Below, piece by piece: positions 27,301 through 35,966 of a stretch of 64,000 nucleotides of DNA. The notes under the pieces were generated by a model. The model searched no databases. It was not told the DNA's origin and saw only the letters and a program-made list of their open reading frames with translations. Source of the stretch: Rotaria sordida (taxonomy: Eukaryota; Rotifera; Eurotatoria; Philodinida; Philodinidae); the NCBI GenBank assembly GCA_905250125.1, contig CAJNOL010001275.1, positions 1 to 64,000 of the forward strand, read 5' to 3'. A program made the position numbers and the translations under genes. Numbering within the stretch: the stretch's first letter is position 1; each line of letters starts with the position of its first letter.

Positions 27301-30300
27301 CAAACATATGAAAGATATAAATATACGGAATTTATTTTCACCATCATCTTCAATATCTTGATCATCTTCATATACTTCATCATTATATAATATTTTATGT
27401 GATACAACAAAAGGCTTATTTGGATCAGTTGGGATGTTTAAATTATTTTTACACCATTCTTCAGATTCATTTAAACTAATTATATATGTACCATATTTCT
27501 TTTTTTTGCACTGGACAAGATAATTTTTAAGCTGAATCATTGTTGGTATCTTTACATTTCTTGCTTGTAGTGCTCGAATAATTTGTTTTGGTTTCATTAC
27601 ATCATCATTATATTATTCTTGTATGCATTTTTTTACATTTCTATCAACACCACGAAGTTTATCATGGTGATTACCATGTTCAACTTCGGTTTTACATACA
27701 GTAACTTTATCACTATCTGCATGATACAGTAAATAAATACGTGCTTCACATTGAGATCCACGACGTTTGGCTTTGTCACATCTATAATAAACTACTTTTC
27801 TATTTTCTGTATAGTTCGTGTAATGTTTTGACCGTTCATTTCCAATTGATGCTTCTGCTTCACCAGCATTATCAAATGTATTTTCATTAACCCAACATTT
27901 TGGTTTTCTTTTTTTGGAAGATCTTTCATTTCCATTTGTGTCATAATTTTCTTCTACAATCTCTTCATCTGATGCATCACTTTCATATTGAGCAACTTGT
28001 ATTGCCTCCATCTCTTTCACTTGTTTACACTAAGTTGCAGTGGAGGAAAAGGATAGGAGTAAAGAGTATATATGGGATCGAAGTAACATCTGTACTGTAC
28101 AGTACAAGAATAGAAGGAAAGAAGAAAAAAATGAATTATACTATAGCGCATTTTAATTTTTATACTTGCTCTTTAATTTATTTAACTGTTAATAAATTTT
28201 ATTTACTGACCTTTAAATTTATTAACAAAACCTAAATCATCACTAACTGACCATTTAAATTATTTACTGACCATTCAATCGATTTACTGATCAATCACTC
28301 AATTTGCTGATTTTGTATTTATTTCATTTACTGACCATTTCATCTATTTTACTGACCAAATATTTTGTTCCCAAAAAAAATCAATTCTCATTATCCAATC
28401 AAATTCAAAAATTCGAAAAACATGTGTACTTGCAAAATAATTTTCAAGTTATCATATTTTATGCATGAAGATGTAGTGCTTTGTTGCACATAGATACAAG
28501 ACAATAGTATATGCAGATTTTTTTTTTGAAGTTTTCAAGTAAAACATGCAAAATTGTGCATATAACTCATATCTTTGCAAATAGTTGCATGAAAGATATA
28601 TGACTCGTATAGAAATGTCAATATGTCATTAGCGTGCACTTGCAAGATCACTAGAACTCTGCATATCAATGTAAAAAGGTCGTATTAAAAAAGCAATTCT
28701 ATGTCAATATATAAATTTACGCTACTTCGTTGTGTGCAAGTTACTCTATGCAACAAATAGAGTTCTTTTTTTCCTTCGGCGTGTATATATTAGTTATTAG
28801 TATTCATAATGACATATGCCTAGTAATTATTAAATGAGCAGTGTATTCTTCAGTTTTGATTGAACCTCTTATGTAAGTTAGTTGGTCGATTAATGAAAAA
28901 GTTTGTCTTATAAAGCAAAGCATGTATGTTTACTACATGTACTTCATTTTTTGGTCATTCTTAAATTGTCTTATACCTGCAGCGACAATATTAGCTATGT
29001 ACATGCGAAAAATTTCATGCATATAAACGTAAGTATAGTTTACTGTGTGATGCGTTTTTTGCACATACCAAGTCATAACAGGTTCATGTATGTACACACA
29101 CATTTTATGAGCTTTCACATTCCACCGGGTACTCGTATGATTCAAACCACCGGTATACCGATAGTTGTTGTCCGACTGTCGATAATTATACCTATGGTAG
29201 TGCGAACAAACGTGCAGGACGGATATTGCATTTGATCGTCTCATTGATTTGTCTTGTTTCGTATAGGTCAGTGTCCGACATGGATCACTTTTTTTGTGAC
29301 CCGACCCAAGGTCGACAGATAATTTTCAGACAATCGAAGCAAAATTTCTATAGAGATTAAGTACCTCTTACTGAATCTATAAATGCTCTCTCAATAATCA
29401 GAGTAAAGAAATCATTATCACATCTCAAATTACTGTTTATTTTATGTGAAACTCGAAATCAATTAATTTTTTGTTAACCGATCCGAGTCGGACACTGGTA
29501 TAGGTATGTAATAGCTCGCAACTCAATGGCTCGTTAAAACCGAAGCATACAGCTGGTAATCAGTTGGTTTCTTTTAATGACTGGAATCCAGTGACAAGCT
29601 GGGTTATTGAATATCCCATTGGTTTGCCATCAGTTCATCTAAGATCAAATGAGCCGAAATAAGACTGTTACACAAATATATTGTGTAAGATAAAATCAGG
29701 TTTTTAAGAAATCCAAACTCCTATTTAAAAAAACTGTTAGCACAATCTCTACGGGATTAAAATGTGAAACACGATGTACGTACTGTTGCGAATCACATGC
29801 AGATTGTTTCATTCTATCTATTTTGAGATGCATTGTGTGATGGAATGGAGGATGAGAATTTCTATCCTATATACTTCAGCACTCTTTTTAGATCGTGGTT
29901 GACAAAAGAGTTTGATAGGCGATATGCAAGTATCACATAGTGGCGTAGCCAGGAAAAAATTATAGGAGGAGAAGTCAGAAGCTCAGCTTCTTGACCATGC
30001 CGTAGGAGGAGAGAAAAGCTGAGTCCTCTCTAGTCCCTATCTAGTTCACACACCTATTATTATAGCAAAGTGAAAAATTATAATGATCTAATTCAGTATT
30101 GATCGATTGATATATTAGGGTTGTTTTATTTATCTTTCTTTTGTTATTTAATTTAGTAATTATATGCGATTTAGTTTTACTTACATTGATGATATTGCAA
30201 TATCCGATGAATGACATATTCCATCTGTCATAGTAAATAAATGACTAATTAATTCAATTCCACTTTTTCCCATACATTCAATTAAATTTGCACTTAGATT

Positions 30301-33300
30301 ATCTCGATTTTTTTCTAAAAATCCACGAGCATCATAAACAACCTATACACAAAGAAACAATATTGCATTTCAAAAAAAAAAAAATTTGCTGTTCTTTTTT
30401 TCAATACTTTTCCAGCATAGTGATGAATACCAAAAGCTGTTTCATTGCCTCTTGGTTTAATATATCTTGAATGATTTTTACAATGACTATGAAATTTTTG
30501 TACAAGTGATTCATCATTTGCTTTTGGAAAACGAGATTCTTCATCAAGTAATGCAAATATACCTAATGTCTATTTGATAAAAATAATCAAAACAAAAAAA
30601 AGAATTTTTTTTTTTTGTTTTTCTATAATTAAACTTACACCCATAAATAATTCAATTAAATCTTCATTACTTTGAAATTCAACTTTTTCACATGATACAC
30701 CTTCAGTTCGATAATCTTGTTCTTCTTTTAAAAAAATGTGTTCATTAAAATAATACTGTAGATGTTCATTAGCAACATTGATACATAATTGTTCAAAACT
30801 ATTCACTTGAAAATTTTCAAAACCAGACATATCTAATATTGAACATGTACGATAAATTTTATCATATATTTGATTATATCTATTTAATAAAATACAGAAC
30901 AAAAAAATACCAACAACTTTTTGTTAATAAATATTTAAAAGTAAATTATTACCGTCGACTTGGTTGTAAAAGTGTATTGATTTGTTTAACAATCCATGAA
31001 AATAAACGTTCATATAAAGCTTTAGCAAGTGCATCACGACAATCATTTGCTTGATCAAAATTTTTTAAACTTATTACACGTTCACCTATGAAAATCATTT
31101 TTATATAATGATAAAATTTCTATAAATATTAATTATATATAACCTTTAGTCATATTGAATGTCGAAATAAGAGCCATAGTTAACATTTCTTGATCAAGTA
31201 CAAGTAAATTACAAACTAGAAATATAGAAATAACGATTAATTCTGGTTTAAAAAAAATATTTAGAATGAAAGATAAGAGGTCAGATATAGTGCTTGCAAG
31301 TTTGAAAAGCATATGAGACATTAAAATAGTTTTTTTGTTTTTTCGATCGGCTCTTCTCAAAGTTGATTATTGAAGTCAAATATTCTGTTTTAATGCATAG
31401 ACACATTTAGGATTGCATGCAAAAGGAAGTGACGCTTTTTCCATAGGCTATACCTCTCTCCCGCAAGGTTCCTTTTCGTTTTAATATTTTTTAAGTATGG
31501 GTAGTATGAAGACGTAAAATCATCCAACCAGAGCTTGGACATTTTTAGTGTTAGCAAAAAAATCAATATTTTAGAGACCGGTCATTTATATAGGAAAGTA
31601 CTAGAAAATAAGGAGTATTTAGAGGTTTCTCTAGTCAAAAGTTGGTTTTTATGTAAAAATGAGTATGATATTCAGAACCAGCATGAAAAATTACACTAGA
31701 CAATCTATTTTTTGTTGTTAAATATTTTCCATGGGAATCTGACCCTTACTCCTCCCTCAACCTTTTATCCATGCGATTTTTCCTCCTGGTCGCCTACAGG
31801 TCAAATTTTCATGGAAAATATTTTACAATGAAAAATAGACTGTCTAGTGTAATTTTTCATGCTGATTCTGAATATCATACTCATTTTTACATAAAAATCA
31901 ACTTTCGACTACAGAAACGTCTAAGTACTCTCTATTTTCTAGTGCTTTCCTATATAAATGACCGTTCTCTAAAATATTGATTTTTTTGCTAAGACAAAAA
32001 ATGTCCAAGATCTGGTTGGGTGATTTTACATCTTCATACTACCCACAATCAAAAAGTATTTGTACGAAAAAAAATCTGCAGGAGAGGAGGGGGGCTATAA
32101 GCGCCATTTTCTTTCACATCTCTAGATCTGATATACAAGGGAAGTAAGAATTTTGGTCCAATCCGAAATTCTTCTCAATAATTCTCACAAAAAGCTTTAT
32201 TTTTATGAATACTCGGTGCACTGCACACCTCTTAGACGTATGTATTTTCATTAAAAAGTATTTATCAGTGTCCAACATGAGTCAAATTTTTGTGACCCGA
32301 ATCGGCCGCTGATACTTATTAATTGCACACATTTAGATCAAACTACAGTTCTAGAGTTCCGTTCAGCAAAATGGTGTAGTGTCGAGCAGTATGAGTTTAG
32401 ATCACACTATAGTTGTAGCGTTTCGATTAGTAAATTGCATTTCGAGAGATGGCATCATGTGTCAGTAGACAAATATTACTATTTGAATTTCACAGTTGAA
32501 ATGCTTCAATTGGAGCCATCAATCCCGAGCTGCATCGCTTGGTTCCGTACAACTGTGCATATTACTGAGCTTATCAACCAGAACAAAAATCATCCAAGTC
32601 AGTCTTTACAGATTCTTCGAAATGAGTCATTTTTCAAAAAATGATCTTTGACTAGAGAGGATTTCCAGCTTTATACAAGTCAAAAAACAACATAAATGCG
32701 AAAAGTCGTTAAAAAAAATCAAATTAATAACAAATCCAATTTTTATGTCATTCAAGACGAATGAATCCATTCTGCATCTTCACAGTGAAATAACTTCGCT
32801 CAAATTTAACTATACTCATATGTAATAATTAGTACTGGCTCAAACTATTCCCATAGTTGATTCAACAACAGTTCTACTCTATGAGTGTCAGAGAATAAAG
32901 GATTAATACCATAATAATAAGATAACTTACCAACTTCTAATGGATATTCATCTTCAATATAAACTCCATCTGTTTCGTCATCATGTGAAAATCGAATATT
33001 AGTCAAATGAAGAATAGCTGAAAGAATTGTAAATACCATATTAATATCCTAGAAAAAATTTGAAATTATTTTTTTTTTTCAGAATCAAAATTTCTTCAAA
33101 AAATAAATTTTACTTCATTAGTAAATCCAACTCGTTGCATAATATCTTTGTGTGTATTAAACATTTGTCGACAATGTTTAAAATCTGATCGATTTGGAAA
33201 TACTTTTCCACCACATGGATCTTTTAAAATTCTAAATAAATATTCATAAAAAAAAATATTAATTAAATATAAACAAAAAAAAATTTTCATACCGATAAGT

Positions 33301-35314
33301 TTCTGGATCATCCAAATAAAAATATTCTAATGTTTCTTTTTCCAAACCAGCAAATAAATAATAAAAAAAATGAAATGTTCGTTCACCTGGACCATGTTGA
33401 ACAACACGAGATTTTTCAAGTAAATAATCATAAACTTTTGCTTAAGACAAATGAAACATTTTATTCAAAATAAAACAAAAAACAAAAAAAAAATTATACC
33501 ACCAATAATTCGACCTGTATCCGTAAAATTTAATTGAAGATATTTTCCAAAACGACTCGAATTTTGATTCATACATGTTTGAGCATTACCAAATGCTTCA
33601 AGTAATGGTGAAGTCTATAGAATTATAAACATTATACTAAAAAAAATATTCAAATTCATTTTCAATACAAACTTCAATAATTCGATTTTGTAATTCACGA
33701 TCACCAGCATCACCTGAACAATGAATTATATGTGAAACAATAAGTTTTGTTGATTCAGTTTTTCCTATATGAAAAAAATATATAAATATAATAAGTAATT
33801 GATAGTTCATGAGAGGGTCAAAGAACCGAGACATTAGTCAAAATTTTAATTTTTCATATGCATTCGAAAGGCTATCTTCTAAAACCATCAGACCCAAATT
33901 TTTAGCTCATTTGGATGTTCTATAGTAAAGTTAGCCGAGATCGACCTTTTAGCACTATCTACCTATTATTCAGAAAATAATAATGATAAATTATTCCATA
34001 AATATCTAGCAGGCTTCGAAATCGAGCCACTTTTTTATGGCTCGAACATTGTTTAGACTCGTCTGGCTCGACAAAATATTTCGATGGGCCGAGCGGCCCG
34101 TTTCGAGGCCAGATGTCTAGTGGAATTATACTTCAACACGTTAGAGAATTTTTTTCATGCAGCATACAAAAAGATGGAGAATAACAAGTTGAACAAAATG
34201 AGCTATTTCAATTATTGTATATCATCTATTTATTGAGGTAATGTCGTTCAACATGAGTGGAGTAGATCATAATTTATGTAACATTCGGAATCAACATCAA
34301 AAACTACATTTAGTCAAATACATTTTAGAGAATTTTTTTCCTACGAAAAAATCATCTGTAATTCCTCGCAACTGAATTTAATTAAAATTTTGTCCCCGCA
34401 ATACTCCAAGAGTTAGTTTTTCGCAGAAAAAAAAATTCTCTAAAATTTATTTGATTAAATGTAGTTTTTGACATTAATTTCGAATGTCACATAAATTACG
34501 ACCTACTCCACTCATGTTAAACTATATCATTCCAGTAAATAGATAATATACAATATTTGAAATAGCTCATTTTGTTCAGCTTATCATACTCTATCTTTTG
34601 ATATATATTGTAGGAGAAAATTCTCTAATGTATTGAAGTATAATCATAGTAGATATTTATGCGACAATTTATCATTATTTTCTGAATAATAAGTAGATAG
34701 TGATAAAAAGTCGATCTACCCGAAATTTGCTATAGAACAATCCCAAAGAGTTAAAAATTTGGGTCTGATAGTTTTAGATGATAGACTTTCGAATGCATAT
34801 AAAAGATTGGAATTTTGATTAGTGTCTCGGTTTCTTGGTTCTCTCATAAATTGTCTTTTAATTATATACCAGCTCCACTTTCTCCCGAAACAGCAATACA
34901 TTGTGGTCTTTTCGATAAACAAAGTTTTCGATAAGCTTGATCAGCAACCCAAAAAAGATGAGGTGTTAATTGATTGCGATATTGAACATATTTATATAAA
35001 TCATGTTGCTAGAATATGTTTATTTTATTTATTAAAATGTTGTTTTTTTTTTTTAGTTTTTGTTATAAGAAACAAACCTGTTTTTCATAAATATTTAATT
35101 GTTTAAATGGATTTATAGCAATAAGAACATCTCCAATATAAGTCTATTTATTCCAAAAATGAAATTTTAAAAATAATAAAATGAAATATATAAAACTTAC
35201 ATAGATAATTCCTTTTTTATATCTAGCACGTAATTCACGTAATAAACTTTCTTCATCAAGAACATTTAATGTTGATAAATCATCAATTTCTCCTGAACCA
35301 ATTTTAATAACCAT
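6307..35314 (-). CDS. CHS: Myosin-motor chitin synthase, complete 38-exon gene
   Basis: One minus-strand gene. All 37 junctions have GT..AG ends and matching phase; exons sum to 8490 nt, 2829 residues plus stop. Order: myosin motor 1-736, IQ motif about 757-776, polar linker to about 1098, N-terminal membrane region about 1099-1665, family-2 glycosyltransferase core about 1739-2082, C-terminal membrane segments to about 2570, and a Gln/Asn-rich tail. It should polymerise UDP-GlcNAc into chitin and pass it through the plasma membrane, with the motor facing the cytosol. This fusion is established for molluscan chitin synthases and has analogues in fungal classes V and VII. The start ATG at 35314 fits the usual motor N-terminus and directly precedes conserved IDDLS and LDEE motifs. 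Introns longer than about 1 kb are packed with mobile DNA. Exons are listed under the three domain entries. Confidence 0.92.
7532..7588. mobile_element. 57-bp hAT-like miniature element in CHS intron
   Basis: Starts CAGTGTCCGA and ends with its exact reverse complement TCGGACACTG; the centre holds GGATCAC and GTGACCC words shared with the longer copy at 29269-29497. It lies in the last intron of the chitin synthase gene. No target duplication is visible, so this is an internally deleted or eroded copy. Confidence 0.7.
9436..9735. repeat. Dispersed repeat R1, copy 1 (CHS intron)
   Basis: About 300 bases alignable by eye with 15315-15565 in the same orientation. Shared words include CTATCGGA(C/T)GAAT, TAGTCCTGAG and CATTGTGGATA/GCTGTGGATA. 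No coding frame or terminal repeat is evident; family unknown. Confidence 0.6.
11340..11660. repeat. Dispersed repeats R5 and R4 in CHS intron
   Basis: The intron between 11672 and 11199 holds two repeats. Near 11452-11490 the text TGAGCTATGAATAC...GTCCTTAG recurs reversed at 63297-63335, and ATTCATAGCTCAT appears inverted at 11548-11575. At 11622-11660 is a copy of R4 (TACTTCAACA..CTTTTAG(A/G)TCGTGTTTCA), also seen at 15004-15047, 21779-21817 and 29873-29913. Confidence 0.5.
12708..12957 (+). repeat. Two GC-richer direct repeat units in CHS intron
   Basis: Units of about 62 bases at 12708-12770 and 12895-12957 share the order TTTTACCG, GGCTACCGG or GGTTACCAG, then CTGCAATTTACCGC. Both stand out by CCGG/ACCG words against the AT-rich intron. 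Likely an old mobile element fragment with duplicated ends. Confidence 0.5.
14590..14790. repeat. Dispersed repeat R2, copy 1 (CHS intron)
   Basis: The stretch TTTTTCTGAGATTTGGCTCA followed by CCT..GAGG, then GGGGAA, CTACC, GGTCAT and TTTTTATAAAA also occurs at 59165-59345 in an intron of the adhesion GPCR gene, same orientation. No coding capacity. It is a diverged dispersed element of unknown class. Confidence 0.55.
14806..15565. repeat. Dispersed repeats R4 and R1 (copy 2) in CHS intron
   Basis: Within the intron 15839-14517. The block at 14806-15047 starts with GATTGTTTCGTTTCTATCTA and ends with the R4 text CTTTTAGATCGTGTTTCA; the same two ends recur at 29805-29913. The block 15315-15565 matches R1 copy 1 at 9436-9735. 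The plus-strand open frame across 15134-15373 lies between and within these repeats and is not a gene. Confidence 0.55.
18360..19060. mobile_element. Fold-back element with internal minisatellite (CHS intron)
   Basis: Flanks are inverted: CGGTCGTATGAAGTGACCC at about 18469-18487 pairs with GGCTCACTTCACACGACC at about 19019-19036, and weaker pairing continues outward through A-rich and T-rich sequence. Between them lies the minisatellite at 18535-18930. This looks like a non-autonomous DNA element whose core has expanded as tandem repeats. No coding frame. Confidence 0.55.
18535..18930. repeat. 43-bp minisatellite with an internal inversion
   Basis: About six units of roughly 43 bases centred on CCCATAACAGAACAAAAG (near 18575, 18617, 18660, 18704, 18747, 18786) are followed by about three units in reverse orientation (near 18822, 18866, 18906). 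Each unit also carries CCGGAAGTG or CACTTCCGGG. The switch point is at about 18805-18815, making a large potential hairpin. Confidence 0.85.
21238..21546. mobile_element. Short fold-back element (CHS intron)
   Basis: About 105-base arms pair: 21238-21345 (AAGGAGAAAGCAGCG.. to ..CACGAATATATT) against 21440-21546 reversed, with roughly one mismatch in five. The spacer of about 90 bases is not similar to anything else here. No coding frame; a miniature inverted-repeat element. A copy of R4 follows at 21779-21817. Confidence 0.65.
22426..23075 (-). CDS. Possible alternative first exon of CHS (motor-less form)
   Basis: An open frame from ATG at 23075 runs 216 codons and ends at a GTAGAC donor after 22426 in phase 2. 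That phase fits the next CHS exon, 20827-20678, which begins by completing an AG|A Arg codon. The peptide is acidic and Ser/Asn-rich, with a Pro run of 18 residues broken by one Ser, and no known domain. Included as an internal exon after 25157 it would hit a TAA in the second codon from the likely acceptor at about 23068, so use as an alternative start is more likely than cassette inclusion. Joined to exon 16 it would keep converter, IQ and chitin synthase (2397 residues). A TATATAC box lies upstream at about 23262-23268. An earlier in-frame ATG at 23177 would add a hydrophobic leader. It may instead be part of a separate nested gene. Confidence 0.5.
22680..22740. repeat. GGT/GGC triplet repeat coding polyproline
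   Basis: A run of GGT and GGC triplets on the plus strand, read on the minus strand as CCN codons for the Pro tract of the putative alternative first exon. Confidence 0.85.
25807..28357 (-). mobile_element. MULE DNA transposon, decayed, in CHS intron
   Basis: A 2551-bp element with an identical 29-base terminal inverted repeat, 25807-25835 and 28329-28357, beginning GGTCAGTAAAATAG. GGTCAGT or ATCAGTA words recur about ten times in 25807-26005 and ACTGACC or ACTGATC words several times in 28205-28357; these subterminal repeats are likely transposase binding sites. The one gene inside is a FLYWCH/MULE/SWIM transposase. No clear 8-9-bp target duplication is seen. It lies in the 4.7-kb intron between motor exons 13 and 14, in the same orientation as the host gene. 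Confidence 0.85.
26147..28020 (-). pseudogene. MULE transposase with FLYWCH and SWIM fingers, broken
   Basis: The frame from ATG at 28020 encodes an acidic leader, a FLYWCH-type zinc finger (WVNENTF.. YYRCDKA.. C.. HGNHHD), then a MULE transposase core with [14 protein letters not shown], the D of [24 protein letters not shown] and EYFDKEW, then a SWIM-like region ([19 protein letters not shown]) and a KRGRPAK AT-hook tail. It is inactive: in-frame TAA at 27613-27615, TGA at about 26755-26757 replacing a probable Trp, and a one-base shift near 26215 before the AT-hook tail, whose stop is at 26147. The second Cys of the SWIM CxC is Tyr. The reading frame is otherwise continuous, so decay is moderate. 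It is not a host exon. Confidence 0.88.
29269..29497. mobile_element. 229-bp hAT-like miniature element with perfect TSD
   Basis: Ends CAGTGTCCGA and TCGGACACTG are exact inverted repeats. The 8-base flanks 29261-29268 and 29498-29505 are both GTATAGGT, an 8-bp target duplication as made by hAT transposases. No coding frame. A perfect duplication suggests a young insertion in the CHS intron. Confidence 0.9.
29805..29913. repeat. Dispersed repeat R4, copy
   Basis: Begins with GATTGTTTCATTCTATCTA and ends with TACTTCAGCACTCTTTTTAG plus ATCGTGG; matches the two ends of the 14806-15047 block. Same orientation. Unknown class. Confidence 0.5.
31420..32115. mobile_element. Fold-back element in CHS intron between exons 8 and 9
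   Basis: Two arms of about 310 bases, 31420-31745 and 31800-32115 reversed, pair over their full length with a spacer of about 55 bases. The best-matched block is GGGTAGTATGAAGACGTAAAAT at about 31500 against its complement ending at about 32040, and the block around TACACTAGACA. No coding frame. A transcript through it would form a hairpin of some 300 base pairs. Confidence 0.85.
32266..32311. mobile_element. 46-bp remnant of the hAT-like miniature element
   Basis: CAGTGTCCAACATG at the left, TGTGACCCGA then TCGGCCGCTG at the right: a diverged, shortened relative of 29269-29497. Flanks GTATTTAT and ATACTTAT differ at two of eight places and may be an eroded target duplication. Confidence 0.55.
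32641..32912. repeat. Dispersed repeat R3, copy 1
   Basis: About 270 bases similar, same orientation, to 44035-44325. Shared words include TTCCAGCTTTATACAA, CAATTTTTAT.TCATTCAAGA and AATAATTAGTA/CATAATTAGTA. It stops about 20 bases from the donor of CHS exon 8. No coding frame. Confidence 0.6.
33809..34847. mobile_element. 1.04-kb fold-back element in the P-loop intron of CHS
   Basis: Almost the whole element is an inverted repeat: ATGAGAG..CCGAGACA at 33809 pairs with TGTCTCGG..CTCTCAT ending at 34847, and pairing continues to a centre near 34390. A CG-richer stretch of about 105 bases (34016-34122) in the left arm has no partner and looks like a later insertion. Arms differ at roughly one base in eight. 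No coding frame. It occupies the intron between P-loop codons GESGAG and KT. Confidence 0.88.
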
Positions 35315-35966
35315 CGTTTTTTATTATAAACTAAACTATATCTAACAAATGATGGTTGCGTACGATTAACTAGTTCACTATATGATCCATCGTTTGTGTA
35401 CATAGAGAACAAACGTAAATGAAATACTTCGAATGAGGACACATTCAGTCATATATTTAATCAAAAGATTTCGTTTCGATGTCGTCAATCGGAAGAGAAG
35501 AAAGATATGTATTCAGATAAATAGACAAAAAGAACACGACAAAAAAAATCACAGGATGTCATGTTGGGACGATCAGAAAGAGAGTGAAATAGGTGATGTA
35601 TATATTTGTACATCGTCGTCATTTCGGAAGTCAATAGTGTTCGTCAATAGAGACTTTGTACTTTTATTTTATTATTCCATAAGAAGACAAAAAAAAAAGA
35701 AAAAAGACGATATAAAGACACCCAAAAAAAAAAAGTAAGAACATATGTTTGAATGGATAACAAACGAAATAAAGAATGAAGAATTTGATTTACAAAATGG
35801 ATGATTGATCAGTATTAAAAGAACAAAAAAAAAAAAATCTCGCCGTGAGAGTAATCGTTAGCCGTCAGACGTCTCATTCAATGACTTTGATAAATAGGTC
35901 AACGATCAGCACCATGAAAAATAAGCAATGACAAGTTTTGTTGTTGTTTTTTTTTGATTGTGCACT
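35315..35966. other. Intergenic region between Rab8 and CHS
   Basis: Only about 650 bases separate the Rab8 stop from the CHS start codon, so it must hold the Rab8 3' end and the CHS promoter, or the genes share an RNA. A short open frame at 35433-35738 on the plus strand is not coding by content. No clear TATA box; several A-rich tracts. Confidence 0.5.

Larger units (their letters stand above)
20498..35314 (-). other. CHS: Myosin motor domain exons of CHS (exons 1-17)
   Basis: Exons, 5' to 3': 35314-35201, 35143-35078, 35008-34870, 33764-33673, 33614-33500, 33440-33293, 33231-33114, 33048-32931, 31215-31144, 31085-30953, 30879-30639, 30569-30408, 30342-30185, 25485-25345, 25285-25157, 20827-20678, 20609-20498. 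P-loop GESGAGKT spans residues 102-109 and is split by an intron. Switch I is NQNSSRFGK (153-161), switch II DMSGFE (388-393). The HF-helix text [16 protein letters not shown], the basic loop 2, the EPSFVRCIKPN actin-side motif and the converter ending in GKSK are all there. All nucleotide-binding motifs are intact, so an active actin-dependent ATPase is plausible. Asp and Ile of the usual NDNSS and DIxGFE are Gln and Met here. Confidence 0.92.

Noticed and set aside
26755-28020. MULE frames as host exons inserted between motor exons 13 and 14
   Set aside because: Exons 13 and 14 join in phase without them, and the block is bounded by inverted repeats and contains stops.
28903-29244. Overlapping open frames on both strands
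   Set aside because: Chance frames in an intron; no codon bias, next to a miniature element.
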